Assembly: GCA_035610835.1 (NCBI GenBank)
Contig: CM069442.1
Location: forward strand, 60,553,950 to 60,617,949
Origin: Ophiura sarsii
Lineage: Eukaryota > Echinodermata > Ophiuroidea > Amphilepidida > Ophiuridae
DNA length: 64,000 bases
Direction: 5' to 3'
Shown: positions 28,501 through 40,500 of the stretch, one piece after another
Layout of the letters: every line of letters begins with the position of its first letter
How positions within the stretch are numbered: the first letter of the stretch is position 1
The notes under the pieces: generated by a model
Told to the model about the DNA's origin: nothing
Databases searched by the model: none
Seen by the model: the letters and a program-made list of their open reading frames with translations, nothing else
Translations under genes and position numbers: made by a program

Positions 28501-31500
28501 GGGTAACTAGGGGTCAAAACGTGATTTTCACTTAAAACGCATTTGCAATTTATTGAAATGACCTAGGATCTTGAGAATTGGCCAACATATTCCTTTTGAC
28601 CGTACGCATATATAATAGTTCGGTTTTTTAAATCGTAAAATGTTTGGGGTTACTAGGGGTCAAAATGTAAATTTTACTCCATTCACTCAAAACCCTACTT
28701 GTCCGAGGGAAAATGACTGATGATACTCAGAACTGGTCAAAAGATTCCTTAGATCCATGTACATATAGGGTGCTTCTCCACTAAAAGTGAAATGTCAAAC
28801 GGGGTCACTAGGGGTCATTGAACTTTACAAGGGGAAAATATAAGGCATGCTCCGATTTTGACCGGGTTTCTTTTATTATGTGGGCATTGATGAGACAAGA
28901 ACAAAAGTCAATCATACCGTTAAGGTCAAAGGTCAAGAAAAGGTCCCTAGGGGTCAAAATGTACATTTTCACTCCGCGCACTCAAAATACTACTTGTCCG
29001 AGACGAAATGACCGATGATTGTCAGAATTTGTCAAAAGATTCCTCTTATCCATGTTCATATAGGGTGCTTCTCCATTAAAAGTGACATGTCAAACGGGGT
29101 CACTAGGGGTCATTGAACTATACAGGTGTAAAACTGAAGACATGCTCTGATTTTGACCGGACTACTTTTGTCTTGTGCGCATTGATAAGCCAAGAAAAAC
29201 AGTTAATTATAAGTTTGGGGTCAAAGGTCAAGAAAAGGTCATTAGGGTTCAAAATGTATTTTTTTAACTACTTCAGGGCTGAAATTTATAAAAACAATTA
29301 TCAAATATAGTACAACTTAAGGTTATTGCCCTTTGACAACATATAGCAATGTCAAAGCCCTCGACTAATATCCGTGATCTGAGATCACAATTATCTCTAG
29401 TTCTTTCTTTCTTCTTTCTTCCAACGCATGCTACTTCTCATACAGTTTACATGTCACAATCGCCATAATTGGTCAAATGGTTCCTTATGACCATGTGCAT
29501 ATAGGGTCTCCTGCGATTAAAATTCACATGTCATATGGGGTCACTAGGGGTCATTGAACTTTACAGGCATAAAAGTTAAGACATTGTCCGATTTGGACCA
29601 AACTTTAACATCTTGTTTGATTTGATGAGCCAAGAAAATAAGTCAATCATTTGAATTAGGTCAAAGGTCAACAAGGGGTCACTAGAGGTCAAAACGTGAA
29701 TATCCTTAAAAACGCTACTTCTCCTACAGTTTACATGTTACAATCACCATACTTGGTCAAATGATTCCTTATGACCATGTGCATATAGGGTCTCCTGCGA
29801 TTAAAATTCACATGTCATATGGGGTCACTAGGGGTCATTGAACTTTACAGGCATAAAAGTTAAGACATTGTCCGATTTGGACCAAACTTTGACATCTTGT
29901 TTGGTTTGATGAGCCAAGAAAATAAGTCAATCATTTAAATTAGGTCAAAGGTCAACAAGGGGTCACTAGAGGTCAAAACGTGAATATCCTTAAAAACGCT
30001 ACTCCTCCTACAGTTTACATGTTACAATCACCACAATTAGTCAAATGATTCCTTATGACCATGTGCATATAGGGTTTCCTGCGATTAAAATTCACATGTC
30101 ATATGGGGTCACTAGGGGTCATTGAACTTTACAGGCATAAAAGTTAAGACATTGTCCGATTTGGACCAAACTTTGACATCTTGTTTGGTTTGATGAGCCA
30201 AGAAAATAAGTCAATCATTTGAATTAGGTCAAAGGTCAACAAGGGGTCACTAGAGGTCAAAACGTGAATATCCTTAAAAACGCTACTCCTCCTACAGTTT
30301 ACATGTTACAATCACCATACTTGGTCAAATGATTCCTTATGACCATGTGCATATAGGGTCTCCTGCTATTAAATTCACATGTCATATGGGGTCACTAGGG
30401 GTCATTGAACTTTACACGCATAAAAGTTAAGACATTGTCCGATTACGTTTGTAATCTAAGTCTTTTTATGTTCTATGATTGGTCACGCATTGTATTTTAT
30501 GTAAGTTATTAACAAGTTTAATTGAAAATAAAACAATTTCTTAATTAAAAAATGCTTCTAGGGTCACTAAGGGTCATTGACCTATTGTAATTAATTAACA
30601 AAACCAATATTCGTGCTTCTCGAAGCACAACTCCTGTCTAGTTGTTATTGCTGTTCTCATGATCTCATCACACTTATTTTTATCAATGGCAATGTGATAA
30701 TTAAGCAATATCATGATATAAAACAAATTGTGTATGCCTTTTGTTTGTTCAATCTTGAATTGTCTAGGTCCAATTTATTGAAGGAACAAAAGTCCAAATA
30801 TGACCTTGATATAGTTTTTACTATCACAATCTCAGGCATACAATATTTGCAATATCACACTATTAGGCAGTCAATATTTTGCAACTATCAAACTCTCAGG
30901 CAGTCAATATTTGAAATATTACACTATTAGGCAGTCAATATTTTATAACTATCACACTCTCAGGCAGTCAATTTTTGTATAATACATAATTACTCTCTGA
31001 TAACGGAATTGGACAGGACACAAAATTGTGATAGATAGCTGGTCGGCTATTTGCTGAGAGGATTTATTCCTTAAATACTACAGAATTCAACAGTGTCAAA
31101 TTTTATTTGACATTATTATTTGATAATACAAATATTGAATATCTAATTCTAATAATATAGATGAATTGAATATATTAATTGATATCATACCAGTACATTT
31201 AAATATAATTTTAATCTATAAGTTCAAAAACACAGATTGGAAGGTCATAATAGGAAATACCGACTGCTCAGTTTCATAAACAGTTTCGGTTAATCAATTT
31301 CAAAAGGCCTAGTTAAGTACCAAAAACCTAAAGTTAAATAGCGGATCTGATGCCGCACCAATTGATAATATGATTATGACCAATGTCTTTGGCACCCGGG
31401 CGCCAAAGATACACAACCAACAGAGGCACCGGACTTGGGAAAGGACTCATGGGCCAAGATACACAACCAACAGGGCACCATGGAGGACCAAGATACACAA

Positions 31501-34500
31501 TCAACAGTGGTCCGGAAAGGGATAGGAACAGACTAGCATAATGACATGGGGAAAACCCTATGAGCTAATTAGCCCTCCAATAGGGACAGGAGCCAAAGAT
31601 ACACAACTAACAGAGGCTCCGACCGGGGAGTGTGGCCAAGATACACTATGATCATTGGCACCAACACGGGGTGTGGACCAAGATACACAACCAACAGGGT
31701 CCACACAGGGCCGGAAAGAGGGGGACCCATGTGCACAACAAACATGGTCCGCCACATGGCAGGAATTTGAAATTTATTTTTGTTTATTAATTTGCATAAG
31801 AAACAACAAAACAAACAAAAATCCGAAAAAGGCAAATAATAAATAAATACAACCAAATAAAGGGTTTATAAATTGGGTGGGTGGGAGTGGCGATTTGTAA
31901 TAGAACCTCTCAGCAGATCAGCCAACAAGCGAATGAAATAAAAAGGGGTCTGGCGGTAGAACAAAAAAAACCCGCGGGACCTGGAGGACGGCCTCTGATT
32001 GGCTCATCGACCGGTAGTCATGACAGGGATGTATACAACATCCAAAGCACGTCACTTCCGTTTCATAGAGTAAATGAGTTCGATCGAGAGTGCCCTCTAT
32101 CAAACTTAATTGTATGTACCTACCACAACCTCTTTCATCACTATTATCGCCACAGTCATTGTCAAAATCACATCTCCAACTCGTTGGTATACAATGTGTG
32201 TTGGCACAAGTAAACTGGCTAGAACTACATGTTCTTGCAGCTACGATTGAAAAGAAAAGAAACAAAATCAGAACACAAACATGAATTTAATATTATACAG
32301 ATATGACCAAAGATTCCAGAGGACAATATCCCGTATTTGTACAAACATTATTAATACAGAATTTCTGGGAATTCTACAATATTTTATATAGTGAAATAGG
32401 CAAACCCCTTTTTGAGCCTTTGACCCCCAATAGCAATAAGCTCAAGTCTTAATCCCTAACACAACCCAACAACTTTCACCAACTACATAAACCCGACTAG
32501 GCTTCCGTCACCATCAACACCAAATAAAATGTTAAATTGCTTCCATTGCTAATTGCCTTTACTAAAACAACTGTTAAAAGCTGGGGGAAGGGGGCATTCG
32601 TGTATATAAGGTATATGGGTATTGGGTATGTGCTGCTCTATGGGTAAGCTTTTTGCGAATAATTCCCTTAACATGAGGCATGATCTGTGCTGGAAAACCC
32701 GAAACATGAGCCCCAAATCAGCCATTTTTGAGGTAAAAACATCGCTAAGGCCTAGTAAAAAAATAAACATGTTTCCCGTCCCCGCCCGCCTCCTTTTTTG
32801 GCCGCCGCCTCCTATATTTTACTATTTACTATTTCCGAAAATTCTGTAAAAAAACAAACCCATGACACGGAATTATTGACATGGCTTCTCAATTGAAATA
32901 GTACCATGGGGACCAATACATGTAGGCCTACAGGCTACATCCTTTCGATCAATGATGTTTTGTTCCTCATTCAACCTGAAAAATGAAGAAAACATAAAGA
33001 AACAATGTGTACTTGGCTCTATTATTAGGTAAACCTTTTCATATTTTTATTCCTCTGGCAATTAGAGTGGAAAATCCTGTTTAGGAGTGTCTGCAACACA
33101 GTCAGTTGGTCACTTTCGACTTGGCGGCCATCTTGAAAAAAATAGCAAAAAATGGGAAAATAGTAAATAGTAAGACCCTCCCTCCTCCTTTTTTTAAAAA
33201 GTCCGGACGGGAAACATGTAATATTTTTTACTATGCCTAATAGTGGGTCAGGATTTTCTGGACTTTAATCTTAAAGCCATTACCAATTTTTAGTTTGACA
33301 ATGCCATATTTTTTAGGTGTTTTTTTTTGAAAAATCTCATGTCTCTCACCCACTGGCTACTACAATGCATACCCATAGTCATACTTACGACAATTTTGTC
33401 TCTCATCTGAAAAATCCCCGCAGTCGTTGTCTCCATCACAAACCCAACTATTTCGTATACAGAAACCAGAGGGACATCTGAATTGTGTAGTACTGCATGT
33501 GCTTGCTGTATCAAACAAGAAAATATTATTAATATTTACATGAGTTTGTGATCAGATAAAAAAACTCCTTTTTTTCTATGAAAATTGAGATTTCGATATC
33601 AGAAAAAAACACCATTTCATTCTTATTATTCCAGCAAGATGTTATGACCTGCGAAATAGATGTTTCTTTTTGATACTTATAATCAAAAAAGAAATAAAGC
33701 AATATTATGTGATCTTTTTCAAATTTTTACACATATTTTTCTCTCTCTTATAATGAAGTTTGACTATCAGGAAAGACTTTCCTGGACTCATAAATCTACT
33801 TTGACTGTATTTTCAGTAAAAAAACAATCACACAACTTTACTAAATCATAATAGAAATCTGCTTCAAATTTAAGGAATTTTTCAACATAATATGTTTCAT
33901 TTTGCTGGAGTAATAAGAAGGAAATGGTCTTCCTTCGGATATCTCAATTTTCATCATAAAGCATTTAGTTTAAAAATCTGATTTTGAAGTAATTAGGAAA
34001 TGTATTGCTCTGTGACTTATAAGATAATTAAGTTTCAAGGTTATAAATGTAATTTGACAACAACAACAAATATTTCTAGGAAAAATTGTGCAGATAAATG
34101 AAAATGATCGCATAATACGCCTTTAATATATCTCTAAATGTGGTATACCGCACAGGTTCATATTTTGATGAAAATGATTTTTACTTGGCTATCATTTGAA
34201 CAACTTGAGTAAGTAAACTAACATTTGGAAGACTTCTCTTTATGATGTGAATACAAAACACAATGTGAAGAAAATAATCAAGTGTTAGTAAAATCAAATT
34301 CAATTCAAAATATAAACTTCATTTCACACGCATCTCCAAGTTTAAATTTAAAATATTTAACGTTTTGTAAGCAAATTGCATTTCCATTGTTTATAAGAAC
34401 AGACATAAGGTCTAAAAGTTCATTGTCTTATAAACACTTGAGACCAATTTACATGTCTATCTATATGTAACCAATGTGTTCTGTATAAGCAACATGCCAT

Positions 34501-37500
34501 TGTTTGTATCTGCTTGCAGTTGGCTAGTGATCCTTATTTGCAATAAGACTATAATTGTCTGTTGATGCTACTATCTACGAGGGTCATTCAATAAGTTCTA
34601 CCTCTCACCTCATACCTTTGCTATTATATATACAAGCCAAGTATGAAATATTCCACAATTGAAGCTTTGAATCTCAGACAAAATCACAGTAGATTGGTCT
34701 GAATACTTATTGTACTTTTCTAGATATGCAGTAAAAACCAAACTTCCATTTAGTGCGATGGAAACGGTAAAAAACAGTCAAATGTCTCTTAAGTGCTATT
34801 CATTTGGCCAATTCGTCGCTGTTCTGACATACCGGCACATCACAACAGAATTAAGTAAAGTGATGTGCCAGTATGTCAGAACAGCGATGAATTCTAAGAG
34901 ACAAAATGTACCTATCGGTCAATAACAATCATTCTAAATTAAAAATATCTCTTGAACAATACAAGTCTCTTTAAACAATACAAGTGACTGATATTTCTTG
35001 GCGGAAAATGCCCTCTAATTAGCCAGAACCAGACCAGGACAGCCATCAATTTTAACCCTACCCTAGAGAACCGCTGCAAAAGTCATATTTATTTTTCATA
35101 GGAACTAAGAGATCTTCAAGATATATTTTTCTATCACTGACTACCTGATTAACTATTCTAAATATTGCATGGAAAATTTATAAAGTTACTATCATGTTAA
35201 GATTTAACATTGGAGGCATCACTGTGGCTTGACTTGTAACAACAAACATTTGACTGAATATCAGTATTCCTTGATGCTAAAGGCATGTCAATAGATGGTG
35301 TGACCGGTGACGTCATGTATTTACAAATGGGACACCCTCTCGTGATTCCCTCCGGGCAGAATATACAGTAAAGTTAATGAAGACAACATGAAATTTCTTT
35401 CTAATTAATTGTAAAACTCATTTATTTTTAATTCTTTTTGTGAAATTCGATAGCTTATAGCATTCCTAAGCAAGTTTAAAGACAGTTTTGATAACAATTT
35501 GCTGTAACACCACAATCTAGTTAGAAAACCTGATCTGGCCTATGTAAACTATAGGAATCTTGCCCGGTTAGTTTTGTCTCAAATCAACAGAGGGCGTCAT
35601 AAATGTAAACAACGGTCACCTCATCTATACATTCAAGTTGATATTATACTATTTGCAAGCTACAAAGGTTGATATTGCCTACAATCTGATTTATACATGA
35701 TAGTATAGCATTATATTCAGAAATCATCCATCTATTTTCAGTATTTAAATCGGGCAGTTAATACCTAATCATACAATACGGAGAGAATGTCAGCCTCATG
35801 ACAAATGTCATGAGGCTGACATTCATATTAGCGATATTATGAGTGAGGAGGTAGAACTTATTGAATGACCCTCGTATATATCAATTTGTGAAGACATTTC
35901 AATGCTACAGTCTAAAACAATATTTAAAGGGACATAACAAATTGAAGTCTTTGGAAAGGGTTATTTTTTAAAGTTATATTATGCGATCTTTCCAAATGCA
36001 CCCTCTATCCTTGGTTTTGACTTTGAAAGCAGATTTTCTTTCAGATTTGCATTTTTGATCATAAATCATAGAGTTCTTATAAGTTCCAGAGCTACATGAT
36101 TCCTAATTATTTCAAAATCATGGTTTGAATATGTTGAAATAAACTGCCGGGCGGGGTCTGCTTCAACAACTGCTACTCCAAGTTCCATGGTTTGACATCG
36201 TGTTCATGTCATTTACAGAGTTTCTGGCTACGATCGCAACTGTTACACAAGTGAACATTTTATTTATAATGAAAATTGAAACAAATCTGTTGAAAATTTA
36301 CATTGTGATTTATTAAAGTTCTATGATGGTTTTGCATGGAAAATACAGTCAAGATATAGATTTATGAGTCCAGAAAAGTCTTTCCTGGTAAGTCAAACAT
36401 TGTAAGAAGAGAGAAAAATATGTATAAAAAATTGAAACATATCTCATAATATTGCTTAAAAATGTCAGATCATTTCTCTAATGGGTACAGGGCACTACTG
36501 TTTGGACACAATAAAAAGAGTATTTTAATACAGGACTAGACCTACAATTAGAACTGCTGTAAAAGTGGTAATTATTTTTTCACACTTTGCCGATTTTAAA
36601 CTAGTTTGCGATTTATTTTTTTAAATCATGATTTGTAGCATCATCACATAGACCTATATATGAAAAGGAAAAAAAAAAATTTATGTGTTATTATTTTCCA
36701 CAGTATCCAAATAGAAGCATGAGGGAACTCAGAGTGGAGCGTCCTAACACAACCTACTCATTCAGCCTCAAAGTATTTAGTCAAATGATGCCTTGCAGGG
36801 ACAAACTGGATCAGATAACTGTGAGTATGTAACCATGTGTACTGTAGTGTACACAAACTGTACATAGTTGATGAAATGACATCACCCACCCTCTGACCGT
36901 GATGACCTTATTGGTTCCAAAACACTGATCAGACTTGCAGAACGAACTTTAAAAAGCTCTGTAGAATTCCATATGAACCAAGGTAACCCAGACCTGCATC
37001 TATGAACGAAACATTCAAGTTGTGGTACTAAATTTGTGTTACTAAATTCTGCGAGTTGCGAGTAGCGAGTTGATAGTTGCGAGTTCGAGTTGCGAGTGCG
37101 AGTTGCGAGTTGCGAGTTGCAAGTTGCGAGTTCAAATGTGCGAGTTGCGAGTTGGATTTTGCGAGTTTGAATTGCGAGTTGCGAGTTGCGAGTTCAATTG
37201 TGCGAGTTGCGAGTTGGATTTTGCGAGTTCGAATTGCGAGTTGCGAGTTGCGAGTTCAAATGTGCGAGTTGCGAGTTGGATTTTGCGAGTTAATATTTGC
37301 GAGTTGTCAAATGCGAGTTGCGAGTTCTTCATATTTGCGAGTTGTCATATGTTAATGTTAATGTGTTAATACTTTATTATGCTATCAACCTATCTGTGGC
37401 TGACTCAATGTTTCTATATGCTATGTGGGTACTTACCATTGGAGTGATTATTACATAAGGGACCGTTCACTATTTCTACCGGAACAGCATAAAACAGGAA

Positions 37501-40500
37501 AGGGTCACTACTTTTTAAAGAAATCAAAAGGGGGGGGTTATAACTTTTTTAGGAAATTAAAGGGGGTCATAACTCTTTTGAACCAATATTTCAAGACAAA
37601 ATTTGACGATTTCAGCATGAAATGGCATTTATTTTGCGTTTTACCTAATTAGGTTAAACTAGACCAAAATTGACAATTTTAGCATGAAACAGCTAAATTC
37701 TGCGCGCAAGCGTTCATTTTAATACCAAATTAATTAGAATTATACCAAATTTGACAATTTTAGCGTTAAATGGCAAATAAAATGGATGGAAGTGCATGGT
37801 GAATCTGAGAGCGAAGTTGAAGATGCAAGGAGTTTACAAGACAGTGATTACACAAGTAGTGATGCAGATGATAACAGTGAAAACTTAGTAATGCAAGAAG
37901 TGATAAATATGTGGGATAGCGGCACAAACTCAACGCGTTCAGGAAGAATATCAAACAGGAGAGAACTAGAGGACTTCATTATTACTGATCTTTTCTTCCC
38001 TGTCTGAAATTATACACTACTCAACAAAAATCCAAAGTGTGTTATAATAATATAATTGTTGTATATTTTTATAGTATTCTCGAAAATTTATAATTGAAGG
38101 GGTGGATGTGCTAAGTTTAAGTGCCAAGTTATTGCACCCAACCCTTCAATTGTGTATATGCTTATTGTATTTGTATAGGCCTATGTGTGTGTAAAAAAAG
38201 GGGTCAAAACTTGTTTCTACGTTCCAGTGGGGGGGGGGGGGGGGGGGGCGGTCATAACTTTTAAGTATCTAGAAAAGAGGGGGGGTCATGATTTTTTTGG
38301 TTGTCACTTTCTTCCAGCTACCGCCCCCACCCCCACCCCCTGTAGAAATAATGAACGGATCCTAATGTAAAAAATATGGGGATCCTTCGGCCATCAAAAT
38401 CATAGCCCCAAAAAGTGATCGCAACATACACCTTTAAAAAACAGGCAAAAAAAGGAGTTTGTTTCACATACAGTTGGCAATGAAAGCTGTAGTAATAATG
38501 TATTATTTGTTTGTTTGTTTGTTTGTTGTGTTTTTGCCCACTTATCTTTTGGCCGCTTCACACTCAATTGTGCTTGTTTTTTTACAAGTGAGGCTGATCG
38601 GTTAAAGGTTAACATGGTTATGAAAAAATAACTTTATGATTTTGATATTAATAGGTACCTCACAATGTTGGACAATATCTAGGCTATCTGAAACTGCATT
38701 TAAAAAAATTAAAATGCGGTACGTTCGCGGAACAGTCCATTATTGTCCAAGGGGTGAAAACAAGATGCGTCACGGACGGACATTTTAGTTCAAGTTCGTC
38801 ATGCTATATTTTTATGTTAATGTAACATTTTCAGAGTTTTGTGATGTAATGTTGATAGCTGACACACTTTTCCATCAAATAAGATAAATATTTGGGAAAA
38901 AAGTTCTGGGGAAGTTATATCGCTAGACTTGCGTTAACATTTTGATGTTTTGCTGTCCGTCCGTGACACAAAAAAAGTTAAAAAGTTTTTTAACTAATTT
39001 CAAGGACAAAGTAAAAAAATAAAAACATAGTGAAGTATCTCCCTTATATGTATTCTTTCCCATGCAGGAGTATTAATTAATTAGGGCAGGCATAAATTAG
39101 TTAAATCTTTAATTAAAAGTTGTCACGGACGGACACAAATTTTGTCACGGACGGACACTGTTAGCTACTGTTCAGTTCTGAGCACACAAGCAAAGCTGAA
39201 TACCACCCCTCTTACCATTAAATGAACTAGTCCATACAGGTATGCCCTTTATGCAAATGAGTAGGTTTGCTAAAGCAGTGAGCACATGTTATGATGCTCA
39301 CCAGGTGCACTGTAAAATTACTTGAAGTCAAATGAAGTCATTTTGCTTATTTGCGCATTTGTGAACCCTCAGCAGATCTTCTTTGGTGAATCTGTAGTAT
39401 AGCTTGCGCTTGTTAACCTTACTGCCTGTACATGCTGAAATAATGCTTGTAAATTAAAAGGGGTAGCATGAGATCAGTTAAAAGACACTGTTTAAAATTG
39501 CCCCATATAATAAGTGTATGTAAAATAAAATACAAATTGTTCACAGTTTTGTAACCTCCCGGCTTGATATGGGTAACTCCCTCTTGTTTGGCCTTCCGCA
39601 AGATCAGATTGCACGTCTTCAGCGTATTCAGAACAACGCTGCGCGCTTGGTCACTCTAACTAGGAAAAGATATCACATCACTCCCGTTTTAAAGAAGTTG
39701 CATTGGCTGCCGGTTGGTTACAGAATTGTATACAAATTGTTGCTCATTGTTTTTAAGGCTTTAAATGACATGGCACCGCAGTATATCACATGTCTTCTTA
39801 AACCATACATACCTACTCGTACACTCCGTTCCAGCGACAAGTCACTTCTTTGTGAACCTCGTTCAAAACACTCTTGGGGGGACAGAGCTTTTTCAATTGC
39901 AGCGCCACGTCTCTGGAACGCCTTACCCATTCATGTTAGATCATGCACATCCCTGGCACAATTCAAGACCTCTTTAAAAACCCATCTGACAAAGGATGCT
40001 TTTTATTAAAATTGTGTTTTTTCGGTTTCATATAAATAGGCTATATTTCTTTAAATTTTCAAATATTAGTAGTATTACATGTATTCACACATTATGATAT
40101 CATTATTGACATAATTAATATACTATTAAGTTGTATTTAGTTAAATTATTGTAGATTAAGTTGTACTTTAAAATGTATGTTGTAATGTAAGTTATTTTTT
40201 GTATCGCGCCTCGAGCACCATTTTTGGTGGATTAGTGCGCATTATAAATCCACATTATTATTATTATTATTATTATTAAAAGCAAGTAACAGCATTGAAA
40301 TCAGAAAGTATCATTGGAGTGGTTAGCACAAATTTAATTTTAAGCTTTGCACTATCAAAAGTTGCAGGCTTTTTCTTCATGAAACTTTGAAAAACTCAAA
40401 ACACGGTTGGATGCCTACATGTATCCATTATCACTAATCTTTAATTACTCAATTAATTGAACAAAAACTTATCAAAGAAGGATCAAAATTGTTTTAAAAA

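Larger units (their letters stand above)
20649..30641 (+). mobile_element. 10-kb block with Helitron/Helentron-like ends and nested tandem units
   Basis: At the left, ATATTGGTTT and AAACCAATAT form a hairpin (20649-20676). At the right, CAAAACCAATAT (30599-30610) is the inverted partner of the left arm, followed by a perfect hairpin (GTGCTTC / GAAGCAC) and then, about 10 bases later, CTAG before a T. Inverted subterminal repeats, a 3' hairpin and a CTRR-T end are the known marks of rolling-circle Helitrons and Helentrons. No Rep or helicase frame is seen, so this would be a non-autonomous or composite copy. The interior is a stack of tandem units described separately. Confidence 0.6.
30642..34575. 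other. Intron DNA around exons 2 and 3
   Basis: Outside the minisatellite, hairpin series and two exons, 30973-31390, 31751-32123, 32241-33388 and 33506-34575 are AT-rich with no convincing frame. No further LDLa exon was seen in 33506-34575. Confidence 0.45.

Noticed and set aside
20697..29400. CRISPR-like array
   Set aside because: Repeats are hundreds of bases long with no short unique spacers, and the surroundings are a eukaryotic intron.
31569..31856. Minus-strand frame with [12 protein letters not shown] repeats
   Set aside because: The repeat follows the DNA core of the hairpin series, the frame shifts between units, and there is no signal or flanking exon; kept only as an alternative explanation in the hairpin finding.
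36200..36300. Second plus-strand exon candidate after ttacag near 36220
   Set aside because: The pyrimidine tract is weak, the frame stops within about 20 codons, and the donor is poor.
37070..37369. Cysteine-rich frames ([10 protein letters not shown] repeats) at both GCGAGTT arrays
   Set aside because: A heptamer repeat is read in every frame, the same peptides appear in both arrays, and there is no start context or splice sites.
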